From Photorhabdus sp. CRCIA-P01 (GTDB lineage: Bacteria; Pseudomonadota; Gammaproteobacteria; Enterobacterales; Enterobacteriaceae): a stretch of 64,000 bases of DNA. This document shows, piece by piece, positions 20,818 to 28,543 of the stretch (position 1 is its first letter; every line of letters begins with the position of its first letter). Below the pieces are notes generated by a model. That model had not been told where the DNA came from and ran no database searches. It was given only the letters and a program-made list of their open reading frames with translations. Made by a program: the position numbers and the translations under genes. The DNA lies in NCBI RefSeq assembly GCF_003545805.1, contig NZ_NMQR01000022.1, positions 1 to 64,000 of the forward strand. Direction: 5' to 3'.

Positions 20818-20859
20818 TTCTCTATTCTCTATTCTCTATTCTCTATTCTCTATTCTCTA
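20818..20859. repeat. 7-bp tandem repeat (TTCTCTA)x6
   Basis: Six uninterrupted copies of TTCTCTA lie upstream of the mosaic TpsA fragment. Unit length 7 is not a multiple of 3, so copy-number change would shift a frame if translated, or change promoter spacing. Confidence 0.95.
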
Positions 20860-20939
20860 TGAAAGTACTTTTATCATCATAGGAAGTAATGGAGGATTTT
20901 TTATAATTATTATTACATGTTAATTTTGGTATTAATAAT

Positions 20940-21086
20940 ATGTGGTTAAAGAAATATTTTTATGGGAATAAGTGTGCTCTGATTGAGAATAAATCTACGA
21001 TGGTAAAGGCCGTGAAAAGGGATTTAGTTGTTAGAACTAATGAATTTAATAATGTTAGTAGTGAATTTGTTACTGGGGGAAAATAG
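20940..21086 (+). pseudogene. internal fragment of a TpsA/CdiA gene
   Basis: 48 codons starting MWLKKYFYGNK then CALIENKS and RDLVVRTNEFNNV align with NNMWLQKNAQGNK, SALIENKS and GDLVVRTDKLDNV of the full-length exoprotein (about residues 355-400). It ends at TAG. It is a displaced piece of a former or donor cdiA copy that now precedes the orphan toxin. Confidence 0.7.
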
Positions 21087-21886
21087 GAAATCCAGATTCG
21101 GATTTTAAAGATAATATTGATATTAACACTCCATCTATCTCTAATTCTTCGGAAGTCATTGAAGCACTTAAAACGCTATTGATTCAGGAGGATATGCCCG
21201 GCTTTATCTGGCAAACGACAAAGGATGGTTATCTCAAGCAGCTTGATATTGTCAAAGCTGAATATGAAAAAGCGGGTCCTGAGGGAGCCTATAACGCTGG
21301 TTTGGAAGTAGGAAAAATTGTCACTGAAATAGCCAGTATGGCAGGCGGTGGTTTTGGTGCGGTCAAAGGGTCTACATCTGCCACATCTAAATTGTCGAAA
21401 GTCATCTCAAAAGATCCGCACCCAACAGTAGACATCCGGCATGTGTATCGGGTAGAAAAAGATGGCAGCAAAACCCAAATGACGTGGGGAGAAGGTAACT
21501 ATAAACAGGGGTATCCTTTTGAGGATTTTGTTGCTACGCAAATGCCTAAAGATTCTCGGTTGCCAAAGAATTTCAGGGTATATGATTTTTATGATGAAAA
21601 AACAGGTTTGGCTACCAGTGTAAAAACATTGGACACACGTACTGCTTCAAGAATTAAAAATCCAAAACAACTGTATACTTCCATGAAAGAAAATATTGAT
21701 AAGACCGTTGGTTTCACTAAAGAAACAAAAGCAGGTGTAACTGTCACTGCTGACATGATATCTAAGCGTGAAGTGAGAATTGCAATACCTAAAACTACCA
21801 TTCCTGACCAATGGGAGCAAATCAACCGAGCCATTACTTATGGCGCAGAGAAAAATGTAAGTGTCAAAATTACGGTGGTGAAATAA
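21065..21886 (+). CDS. orphan CdiA C-terminal toxin module
   Basis: An open frame without an upstream ATG. SDFKDNIDINT (about 21098-21130) matches SDFKSNV-type sequence of the main exoprotein (about residue 595). It then jumps to SEVIEALKTLLIQEDMPGF, which matches the pre-toxin region, and continues co-linearly to VKITVVK. The toxin differs from the main copy in scattered blocks (GEGNYKQ, PKDSRLPKNFRVYDF, KENIDKTVGFTKETKAG) while keeping GYPFEDF and TSVKTLD. A TTG at 21179 and ATG at 21194 are the only visible starts. Known orphan CDI modules of this kind are silent cassettes that recombine into cdiA. The pieces prove two internal deletions. Confidence 0.75.
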   Translation: MCYWGKIGNPDSDFKDNIDINTPSISNSSEVIEALKTLLIQEDMPGFIWQTTKDGYLKQLDIVKAEYEKAGPEGAYNAGLEVGKIVTEIASMAGGGFGAVKGSTSATSKLSKVISKDPHPTVDIRHVYRVEKDGSKTQMTWGEGNYKQGYPFEDFVATQMPKDSRLPKNFRVYDFYDEKTGLATSVKTLDTRTASRIKNPKQLYTSMKENIDKTVGFTKETKAGVTVTADMISKREVRIAIPKTTIPDQWEQINRAITYGAEKNVSVKITVVK

Positions 21887-22392
21887 TGAGTGAGACTTTT
21901 AAGCGATGGCGGAATGCCAGATGTGTATTTAATGGTGATTTTTATTCAATAACAAGTTATTCAGGTTATCGTTCACTGAATTTAGACCCTTTAGGGGGTA
22001 ACCATATGTTATCTCCCGATACTTCTGATGAAAAATTAGGAGTTGCAGTTTTTGATGCTCTTTCTAAAAGTCGATTTATTCCCTTTGAGAACCTTGGCGA
22101 TTTTTTAGATAATGAAAAAAGAAAAGAACGGTACGATCAGTGGGTTACAGAGATGATGGGATTTCATCGCTATCGCTCAAGACGTCAGTTATTTAAGAAG
22201 ATGAACAGTTGTGATATTCGTTTGTTAGATGGTGTCATAACTATTATGCCCTATGGTCATGAGAAACTTGAGCTTTGGACAGGAAAAGGCGTTGTAGAAT
22301 CTGATAATGTCATCATTCCGGCAGACAGTTCCCCTGAGGAAGTTGGTGCAGCATTACGATTGGCTTTTTCTCGTTGCAGAAGTTATGTTTGA
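21886..22392 (+). CDS. CDI immunity protein cognate to the orphan toxin
   Basis: 168 residues, ATG overlapping the toxin TAA by one base. It is nearly identical to the first immunity protein over the C-terminal half (QWVTEMMGF, RYRSRRQLFKKM, ADSSPEEVGA). It differs early on (SETFKRWRN, SITSYSGYRSLNL, SDEKLGVAVFDA), parallel to the toxin differences. It should protect against the variant toxin. It may be expressed on its own, since orphan immunity genes can defend against siblings carrying that toxin. Confidence 0.82.
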   Translation: MSETFKRWRNARCVFNGDFYSITSYSGYRSLNLDPLGGNHMLSPDTSDEKLGVAVFDALSKSRFIPFENLGDFLDNEKRKERYDQWVTEMMGFHRYRSRRQLFKKMNSCDIRLLDGVITIMPYGHEKLELWTGKGVVESDNVIIPADSSPEEVGAALRLAFSRCRSYV

Positions 22393-22459
22393 CAATAAAG
22401 TAGCAGTTTGTTTTTGCATTGATTAGATATAATCTTTGATTTATAGAGTTAATTAAGGT

Positions 22460-22485
22460 GGACACGTAATAGCTATTATGTGTCC
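22460..22485. terminator. palindrome after third immunity gene
   Basis: GGACACGTAATAGCTATTATGTGTCC is a near-perfect palindrome, the intact sister of 18929-18954. It lies between the immunity gene and the convergent acetyltransferase gene. Confidence 0.55.
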
Positions 22486-22526
22486 GCTAATTATTTAAAA
22501 AGGTTTAAATAGCTATTCAATATACA

Positions 22527-23030
22527 TTAACCTTTGATTCCGAAAGCCGTCTTTAAATCCTTTAATGTGATCATTAACGTCATTGGGTTTAAAGGCGATT
22601 CATCAAAACCCACAGATTTATAAAATGCTTTAGCGTCTTCTGAGATAGCATGGACAATTAACCCTCTAATACCAACTAAATCTGCGGCTTGCGTGACACG
22701 AATGGCAGCATCTCTAATTAAGTAGCGGCCAAACCCTTTTCCTTGATAATTTTTATCAACAGCCAGACGGCCCAAAATGATTACCGGAATGGGATTTGGC
22801 ATATTGCGTTTAAATTTGCTTATCGCTTCTTGCGACATAATTGAGCCGGTAGCCAACGAATAATAGGCAATAACATTTTTATCTTCGCTTACAACGTATG
22901 TTCGTGAGGTATTTCCTTTTTGGTTTTTTGATGCTCTGTCTGTTAACCAATTGTCAAGGGTGTCAACCCCTGAATTAAAGCTGTCTAAATTGTGATTGTC
23001 TGTTAATGGAGTTGGGCCATTACATATCAT
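22527..23030 (-). CDS. GNAT acetyltransferase toxin (TacT/AtaT-like)
   Basis: 167 residues. The acetyl-CoA binding block is GRLAVDKNYQGKGFGRYLI (about 95-113, with QGKGFG). A Tyr sits in KAFYKSVGF near residue 143, as in TacT/AtaT toxins that acetylate the amino group of charged tRNAs. Its start lies 4 bp after the stop of a DUF1778 gene, the usual antitoxin-toxin order. Known relatives block translation until bound by the partner. The specific tRNA target cannot be read from sequence. Confidence 0.88.
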   Translation of the reverse strand: MICNGPTPLTDNHNLDSFNSGVDTLDNWLTDRASKNQKGNTSRTYVVSEDKNVIAYYSLATGSIMSQEAISKFKRNMPNPIPVIILGRLAVDKNYQGKGFGRYLIRDAAIRVTQAADLVGIRGLIVHAISEDAKAFYKSVGFDESPLNPMTLMITLKDLKTAFGIKG

Positions 23031-23034
23031 TGTA

Positions 23035-23313
23035 TCACCACGGTTTTTTCATGTTTGCTGTTTTGATAAGACGTTCGTTTGGTGCTGCTGGATCATCAAG
23101 TTTAGCGATAAAGGCATCAAAAACCTCTGGAGAAACAACCATAAATGAGTGTTCCAATAGGGTGTTTTCAGCATCACGCTTGATTGTATCAAGGACATAT
23201 TCGGTGACGGTTTTGCCTTTTACTTTTGCTGCTCTATCGATTAAATCTCGATCTTCCTGCCTAATCCTCAAGTTGAGCGTCTTATTTTTACGATTCTCAA
23301 TTGTGACATTCAT
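23035..23313 (-). CDS. DUF1778 antitoxin (TacA-like)
   Basis: 92 residues from ATG 23313, supported by AAAGGAGATTTAAA just upstream; the frame extends further but without a ribosome site. The N-terminal ribbon-helix-helix part (KTLNLRIRQEDRDLIDRAAKVKGKTVTEYVL) binds DNA. The C-terminal tail (VSPEVFDAFIAKLDDP, NERLIK) is the part that wraps the acetyltransferase in known TacA proteins. It heads the pair and presumably autorepresses through the repeats upstream. Confidence 0.88.
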   Translation of the reverse strand: MNVTIENRKNKTLNLRIRQEDRDLIDRAAKVKGKTVTEYVLDTIKRDAENTLLEHSFMVVSPEVFDAFIAKLDDPAAPNERLIKTANMKKPW

Positions 23314-23344
23314 TTTAAATCTCCTTTGGCTGTAGAGATGGTAT

Positions 23345-23400
23345 AAACAACACACTAATGTAACGCTGTTGTCATTACATTGCAAGTGTAACATTACAAT
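23345..23400. promoter_or_regulatory. likely TacA-type operator/promoter
   Basis: AATGTAACG, CATTACATTGCAAG and GTGTAACATTAC form repeated and inverted (A)TGTAA(C)/GTTACA blocks just upstream of the DUF1778 gene. Ribbon-helix-helix antitoxins bind such sites. The exact boundaries are not determined. Confidence 0.45.
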
Positions 23401-23422
23401 ATATTTTTTAAAAACAAATTCC

Positions 23423-24421
23423 TTATAAATAATTCTTCATTCTATAGTCTTTTAATACTTGGTCTATTACCCAACTGGTTCGTGAGCCTGATTCTCCTGT
23501 CGATGGGCAAAATCCTTTTCCTTGTAATTCATTGATGATAGTATTAATCAACGGCATTTCTATATGTTTTGGATTGTCAATATTAAATTGGTGTAATTTA
23601 CTATTTTCGTCATAATATGAAATGGCTGAATTTCCAAATGTAGAGAAAGATATTTTTCCTTTAGTACCAATTATTTCAACATTATCTCCTCTAGAGTTCG
23701 ATGCAAAATTCCAGATACCTACACCTTGAATATTATTTTCAAACATAAATGACATTGATACACAATCTTCCGCAGGATAAGCATTCCCTTGTGAATTTGC
23801 ATGTCCTTTGATAGAAACAATCTTCCCTAAAAGAAAGTCTAATATATCAAGAGTATGGCATGCTAAATCAACAAATAATCCACCACCGGAAATTTCTGGA
23901 TTAACGACCCAAGGTAAATGATGTGGATCTTGGTAACATTGCTCTATCTCTCTGTAAAGTATACAACTTACAATTCTTGGTGTTCCTATAGAACCTGATT
24001 CAATTAATTCTTTGATCTTTAAGAATCTTGGCAATGCTCTCCTATAATAAGCCACAAATAAAGGGACATTTTGAGACTGACAGGTAGCTATCATTTCATT
24101 ACATTCTTCAAATGTTAATGCCATAGGTTTTTCTACATATATTGCTTTACCTGCGTTGGCCGCTAAAATGGTATATTCTTTATGTATAGAGGGTGGTGTT
24201 GCAATATATATTGCAACAATGTCTTTGTCATTAATAAGTGAATTAGCGTCAGAATACCATTTAGGAACATTATGTCTCTTGGCAAAGTTCTCGGCTAAAT
24301 TAGCATTGCGCCGCATTACTGCAACTAATTCAGAGTTATCTAATTTATAAAAAGCAGGGCCGCTTTTTACTTCAGTAACATCACCGCAACCAATAATGCC
24401 CCATTTTATTGTTTTTTGCAT
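23423..24421 (-). CDS. Gfo/Idh/MocA-family oxidoreductase
   Basis: 332 residues. The N-terminal Rossmann fold has KWGIIGCGDVTEVKSGPAFY, with EKPMA near residue 97 as the family's catalytic-lysine motif. The C-terminal alpha/beta domain contains GGGLFVDLACHTLDILDFLLG. The family oxidises or reduces sugars and inositols using NAD(P); the substrate cannot be told here. It is flanked by toxin-antitoxin genes and preceded by a broken reading frame whose stop is 2 bp from this ATG. That suggests it is the survivor of a larger operon. Confidence 0.85.
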   Translation of the reverse strand: MQKTIKWGIIGCGDVTEVKSGPAFYKLDNSELVAVMRRNANLAENFAKRHNVPKWYSDANSLINDKDIVAIYIATPPSIHKEYTILAANAGKAIYVEKPMALTFEECNEMIATCQSQNVPLFVAYYRRALPRFLKIKELIESGSIGTPRIVSCILYREIEQCYQDPHHLPWVVNPEISGGGLFVDLACHTLDILDFLLGKIVSIKGHANSQGNAYPAEDCVSMSFMFENNIQGVGIWNFASNSRGDNVEIIGTKGKISFSTFGNSAISYYDENSKLHQFNIDNPKHIEMPLINTIINELQGKGFCPSTGESGSRTSWVIDQVLKDYRMKNYL

Positions 24422-24423
24422 TT

Positions 24424-24650
24424 TTATTTTCTCAATATGTTTATATTAAATTCTTTTCTAATAAAATCTTGATGGAGATTATAGTAAAATTCTGATTTAT
24501 CCCATTTTTTCGTTCCAATATATGATTATATAACATTTTTCTTACTTTTGAATCAAGTGAGTTAATATAATCTTCATCGTATTTCTTATAATCTATTATA
24601 CCAAAGTGACATGTGGGTTCACATCTATGCCCAATTAGATTTCAAATTAC
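24424..24650 (-). pseudogene. C-terminal remnant of an unrecognised gene
   Basis: On the minus strand, a protein-like frame reads IGHRCEPTCHFGIIDY then KKYDEDYINSL and KVRKMLYNHILE. After a one-base shift it continues KKWDKSEFYYNLHQDF and RKEFNINILRK, ending in TAA immediately before the oxidoreductase ATG. Neither part has a start codon in reach. It probably belonged to the same operon as the oxidoreductase. I do not recognise the family. Confidence 0.35.
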
Positions 24651-24707
24651 AGCATGGTGGCAAGTGAAAGCAACCAACAAAGTAGCAACTTAAAAGATGA
24701 AGGGGAT
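24632..24707. repeat. ERIC element, internally deleted copy
   Basis: TTAGATTTCAAATTACAGC and GGTGGCAAGTGAAAG join directly to CAACCAACAAAGTAGCAACTT and AAAGATGAAGGG. Both ends of the 127-bp repeat are present but the central ~50 bp (AATCCCC...GGGGTGAG) is missing. Confidence 0.7.
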
Positions 24708-25050
24708 AAATCAGTCAGTAAATAGCTTGATGATATAAAGATACTCCTTTATGTTTTTTCCGATAATTAAGCTTTTTTCAGGACTTAAACTCTACCACAT
24801 TAACCGTTTTATCCATTTTTTTATTGCATTATTTTTTATGATTTACTTCGTAAAATAATGGCAAGAAAACGCTTAAATCTCTATTATTCGAATAATATTC
24901 TTTTGTGGGCTGATTTCTTCTCAACTCTTTGCTAATGGTTAATGGACTTTGATTGAATGCAATTAACTCTCGTTCTATCCCACATGCTTGTAGTCATGAT
25001 TGCAGTAATATATATTGCTTGCAATGCATGCTAAATGAGGAAATGAATCT
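24708..25050. other. intergenic DNA before the FitAB-type pair
   Basis: AT-rich, without a convincing reading frame. A frame starting at 24953 runs into the antitoxin gene in another phase and is a shadow. The promoter of the antitoxin gene should lie in the last 100 bp. Confidence 0.4.
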
Positions 25051-25290
25051 ATGCCATCCATTACTGTCAGAAATGTACCGGACGAAGTGCATCGTGCCTT
25101 GCGGGTACGCGCAGCCACACATGGTCGTAGTGCTGAGGCCGAAATCCGCTTTATTCTGGAAAACGCCGTACAACCGGCGGGGCGCATCAAGCTGGGCTCT
25201 TTGCTGGCAAAAATCGGCCGCGAGGCGGAGGGCGTTGATCTTGAGATCGAGCGTGATAAGACACCTGCCGAGCCGATGAGTTTTGAATGA
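25051..25290 (+). CDS. FitA/StbC-like ribbon-helix-helix antitoxin
   Basis: 79 residues starting MPSITVRNVPDEVHRALRVR, the FitA/StbC-type ribbon-helix-helix. A middle AAIHGRSAEAEIR-like helix and a C-terminal toxin-binding tail follow. The stop overlaps the PIN toxin ATG by 4 bp (ATGA). GC content is clearly above that of the neighbours, which suggests recent acquisition. Confidence 0.88.
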   Translation: MPSITVRNVPDEVHRALRVRAATHGRSAEAEIRFILENAVQPAGRIKLGSLLAKIGREAEGVDLEIERDKTPAEPMSFE

Positions 25291-25706
25291 TACTGCTAGA
25301 TACGAACGTGGTTTCCGAGCCGCTGCGGCTCAGCGGCGACCCCGCTGTGGTTGCCTGGATAGATGAACAGAATGTCGAGACGCTTTACCTGTCCGCGATC
25401 AGCTTGGCTGAGCTTCGCTTTGGGGTTGCCGCGCTGTCCAATGGTAAGCGCAAAGATATCCTGCATAGAAGCTTAGAGCGGAGTGTTGTTCCTTTATTTA
25501 CCGGTCGCATCTTGCCGTTCGATGCGGCCGCTTCGGAAGCTTATGCCGAGATCATGGCGCGAGCGAAGAGCGAGGGGAAAGCCATCGGGAAGGCTGACGG
25601 GTATATTGCGGCTATCGCAGCGGCGAATGGGATGATTGTTGCAACCCGCGACACATTACCCTTTGAAGCTGCCGGGCTTACTGTTATTAACCCTTGGAAG
25701 GGCTAA
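25287..25706 (+). CDS. PIN-domain ribonuclease toxin (FitB/VapC/StbB-like)
   Basis: 139 residues with the four acidic positions of PIN nucleases: D in ILLDTNVVSEP, E in SLAELRFG, D in GKADGYIAAIA and D in ATRDTLPFE. The family cleaves RNA with divalent metal and is inhibited by the upstream antitoxin, with which it is translationally coupled. The high GC (visible as GCGGC and CGCGC runs) contrasts with the AT-rich surroundings. An ERIC element follows 26 bp later. Confidence 0.9.
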   Translation: MILLDTNVVSEPLRLSGDPAVVAWIDEQNVETLYLSAISLAELRFGVAALSNGKRKDILHRSLERSVVPLFTGRILPFDAAASEAYAEIMARAKSEGKAIGKADGYIAAIAAANGMIVATRDTLPFEAAGLTVINPWKG

Positions 25707-25732
25707 TAACATAGTTGTTATGACTTTGGATT

Positions 25733-25859
25733 TATACCCGTCATCTTTCAAATTGCCTCTTTGTTGGTTGCACTCACTCACCCCGGTCACATAGTTTCCT
25801 ATGCTCCCGGGGATTCGCTCCCTTGCCGTCGCGATGCATCTTGAAATCCATAGGGTATA
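25733..25859 (-). repeat. ERIC element (127 bp)
   Basis: A full copy in reverse orientation, with TATACCCG/GGGTATA ends and the CCCCGGTCACATAG...CCCGGGGATTCGC core. Confidence 0.92.
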
Positions 25860-26055
25860 TAACCTGTTTTTTATTTTTTGAGTAAGTAAGTTAATATGAT
25901 TTTTTTCCAGTATTAATATCAGGCGATTTCAACGACGCCATTTTCACAGTAGTTGTTTTCCATTAATTAGTCATAGTCTTTGATTGATATAGTCAATACC
26001 AGCCTAATGAAATGTGATTTCGTGAGCTTTTCGTCTAATTTATTCTTTTGTCACC

Positions 26056-26086
26056 ATAAATTTGGCGAATTGATCGCCAAATTTAT
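26056..26086. promoter_or_regulatory. perfect inverted repeat, likely operator
   Basis: ATAAATTTGGCGA-ATTGA-TCGCCAAATTTAT is a perfect 13-bp inverted repeat with a 5-bp spacer. It covers the -35 element (TTGATC, 26070-26075) of a promoter whose -10 is TATAAT (26093-26098, 17-bp spacing). This placement suits autorepression by the downstream pair. Confidence 0.7.
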
Positions 26087-26130
26087 AACGTTTATAATCG
26101 ATGTACATCAACATTGAAGGAGGTAAGGAT

Positions 26131-26751
26131 ATGAAGAGGCAAGTGAAAACAATGGCTCTTCCAGCGATGACAGCGGCGTTATTGGCGTCTCTGGCTCCTG
26201 TTCCGGCTAAAAGTACCGTTCTACCGATGACGGTAGTTGAGATACAGAAATCGGCAGGTTTGGTATCTACATTGACATTTAATCTGAAAGATGAACAGGT
26301 TTTTCTGCCTTTGTCAGAAGCGACGGCTTACTTGCAAAGTCTGAATGAGTACACGCGAAAGTCGTTATCTGAGGCTATCGCTCATCGTGTTGCTAAGGGG
26401 AGCGGTGGATTATTTTCAAATTCAGTACGCATAAGAAAATTAGCCAATGACAACATTGAATATTGCATAAAGATAAAAGAAGCAATACGTATCGTTTTGT
26501 CACCGGATAATCTGAGTAAAAATTTCCCAGATCCGTCTGAACGAGAAATATTTCGGGTAAATATTGTAAAGTTTGGTCGAGCAATAGCGAACTCTGAATA
26601 TACTGCGTGTGATATCCTTTCGGCTATTGAACAAAGCTTGCCTCCGACAAAAACATATCATCCTGATAATTTACCTACTTCTAGAGAAATTAAATTGATG
26701 ATATCAGCAGAACATAAAAATCTTGGTCTGTCAGCGCCGGAATTTTTATAA
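26131..26751 (+). CDS. unrecognised protein, putative antitoxin partner of YafO-like gene
   Basis: 206 residues from ATG 26131, chosen because GAAGGAGG lies 9-14 bp upstream; the frame itself opens at 26101. The first ~28 residues (KRQVKTMALPAMTAALLASL) look like a signal or hydrophobic segment. The rest is soluble, with IEYCIKIKEAIRIVLS and DILSAIEQSL helices. I do not recognise the family. The stop overlaps the next ATG by one base (TAATG), so the two are coupled, and an operator-like palindrome precedes it. By position it is the antitoxin or regulator of a YafO-type toxin, but it is not YafN-like and is twice as long. Confidence 0.6.
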   Translation: MKRQVKTMALPAMTAALLASLAPVPAKSTVLPMTVVEIQKSAGLVSTLTFNLKDEQVFLPLSEATAYLQSLNEYTRKSLSEAIAHRVAKGSGGLFSNSVRIRKLANDNIEYCIKIKEAIRIVLSPDNLSKNFPDPSEREIFRVNIVKFGRAIANSEYTACDILSAIEQSLPPTKTYHPDNLPTSREIKLMISAEHKNLGLSAPEFL

Positions 26752-27131
26752 TGGGAGTCAGTGTTACTGTTCATAAAGATGTTGAGTTTCATGAGGTTGC
26801 AATGGTTTATGCAAAGTTGTTAGAGCATTGGAAAAAAACAGCCTCATTACCTTCTGTATTTGGCCGGGATGGTCAATGGGAACATAACAGCAGGACTCTA
26901 GATTCAAACATCTATAAATTGCATATTAGAATGCCAGATGAAATGCCGTGGGAAGAGCACAAACCACAGATTGGCCGAAGCTCGAATAATTATTTAGTGT
27001 ACGTGCGGCACTAGATGGATAGTGAGCGTTTTCAGGTGATTAGTATTATGAGCCCGAAAGCTCACGAATTAGCAAAGACGTCATTTCTTGCAGAGCTTGA
27101 GCGTAGGGCTGAGGAATTCCATTCTACTTGA
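26751..27131 (+). pseudogene. YafO-like mRNA interferase, interrupted by in-frame TAG
   Basis: The first 87 codons (to 27014) contain LEHWKKTASLPSVFGRDGQW, like the KRDGVLPDIFGRD region of E. coli YafO, and end SNNYLVYVRH. A TAG follows, then the same frame continues MDSERFQVISIMSPKAHELAK to TGA at 27131, matching YafO's C-terminal IAILKPEPHKLAR. Both halves together make about 126 residues, the normal length. So the gene is either inactivated by a nonsense change or read through. YafO-family toxins cleave mRNA on the ribosome. Coupled to the upstream unrecognised gene. Confidence 0.75.
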
Positions 27132-27134
27132 ATA

Positions 27135-27401
27135 TTAAAGCTCAATCTCAATATCACTAAGTGGATGACAGCAGCAGGGTAAAATCTCGCCTTCATTAAC
27201 AAAAGCCAGAGGTTTGCGTCGATAGCCCACTTTGCCTTTTATCAATCTGACACGACAGGAACCGCAATAACCTTCACGGCATTGGTATTCAGCTTGAACT
27301 CTACCTTGTTCCAGCGCTTCCAGCAGACTGTTATGTAGTTTGGGAGAGCTGTAGATATGGTAACCCTGCATACCATGCAGGGTTACTTTATAGCTTGTCA
27401 T
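27135..27401 (-). CDS. yfaE: 2Fe-2S ferredoxin YfaE
   Basis: 88 residues. It has plant-type ferredoxin cysteines in CREGYCGSCR (C-x4-C-x2-C) and a last Cys in PCCCHP. It maintains the diferric-tyrosyl cofactor of NrdB by electron transfer. Its start abuts the nrdB stop (one shared base), the conserved nrdA-nrdB-yfaE operon order. Confidence 0.93.
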   Translation of the reverse strand: MTSYKVTLHGMQGYHIYSSPKLHNSLLEALEQGRVQAEYQCREGYCGSCRVRLIKGKVGYRRKPLAFVNEGEILPCCCHPLSDIEIEL

Positions 27402-28531
27402 CAGAGTTCAAAATCACTCAGGTCGTCAGGGTTAACTTCAGCATCAATCTGACCAACCAGATAGGAACTGACTTCAACTTCTTGCGGCGCTACCTGAACA
27501 TTATCAGACACCAGCCAGGCGTTAATCCACGGAATCGGGTTAGAACGCGTTTCAAATGGCAGCTTCAACCCAACAGCCTGCATGCGGATATTGGTGATGT
27601 ATTCAACATATTGGCACAGAATATCTTTGTTCAAGCCAATCATGGAACCTTCTTTGAACAGGTAATCCGCCCACTCTTTTTCTTGTTCCGCCGCCTGAAC
27701 GAACAGGTCATAGCACTGTTGTTCACACTCTTTGGCGATTTCTGCCATTTCTGGATCGTCTTGACCAGAGCGCAACAGATTCAGCATATGTTGTGTGCCG
27801 GTCAAATGCAGTGCTTCGTCACGGGCGATCAGTTTGATGATTTTTGCATTACCTTCCATCAATTCGCGTTCAGCGAAGGCAAATGAACAGGCAAAACTGA
27901 CATAGAAACGGATCGCTTCCAGCGCGTTAACGCTCATCAGGCACAGGTACAGTTGCTTTTTCAGTTCACGCAGACTGACAGTAATGGTTTTACCGGCAAT
28001 CTGATGTGTTCCTTCACTAAATAGCTGGTAATGATTAGTCATCTCAATCAGATCATCGTAATAAGCGGAAATATCTTTCGCCCGTTTCAGAATCTCTTCG
28101 TTAGTGACGATATCATCAAACACAACCGCCGGATCGTTAACGATATTTCGGATGATGTGGGTGTAAGAACGTGAATGAATCGTTTCGGAAAAAGACCAAG
28201 TTTCAACCCAAGTTTCCAGCTCAGGGATGGAAATCAAGGGTAGAAAAGCCACGTTCGGGCTGCGGCCCTGAATAGAGTCCAGCAGCGTTTGATATTTTAA
28301 ATTACTGATAAAAATATGCTTCTCATGGTCTGGTAGCGCATTGTAGTCAATGCGGTCGCGAGACACGTCAACTTCTTCCGGGCGCCAGAAGAAAGAGAGC
28401 TGTTTTTCGATCAACTTCTCGAAAATCGGATACTTTTGTTGGTCATAACGGGCTACGTTTACCGGCTGTCCAAAAAACATCGGTTCCTGTAACTGATCGT
28501 TTTTGACTTGTGAAAAAGTGGTATAGGCCAT
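27401..28531 (-). CDS. nrdB: ribonucleoside-diphosphate reductase 1 beta subunit NrdB
   Basis: 376 residues, class Ia radical-bearing subunit. The radical Tyr is in [11 protein letters not shown] (equivalent to Tyr122). Iron ligands lie in [18 protein letters not shown] and [14 protein letters not shown]. The C-terminal tail needed for docking to NrdA ends DLSDFEL. It sits 12 bp after nrdA in the same operon. Confidence 0.97.
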   Translation of the reverse strand: MAYTTFSQVKNDQLQEPMFFGQPVNVARYDQQKYPIFEKLIEKQLSFFWRPEEVDVSRDRIDYNALPDHEKHIFISNLKYQTLLDSIQGRSPNVAFLPLISIPELETWVETWSFSETIHSRSYTHIIRNIVNDPAVVFDDIVTNEEILKRAKDISAYYDDLIEMTNHYQLFSEGTHQIAGKTITVSLRELKKQLYLCLMSVNALEAIRFYVSFACSFAFAERELMEGNAKIIKLIARDEALHLTGTQHMLNLLRSGQDDPEMAEIAKECEQQCYDLFVQAAEQEKEWADYLFKEGSMIGLNKDILCQYVEYITNIRMQAVGLKLPFETRSNPIPWINAWLVSDNVQVAPQEVEVSSYLVGQIDAEVNPDDLSDFEL

Positions 28532-28543
28532 AACTTCCTCAAA

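Noticed and set aside
27395..27886. 163-codon plus-strand frame opposite nrdB
   Set aside because: Antisense shadow of nrdB; no plausible start signal.
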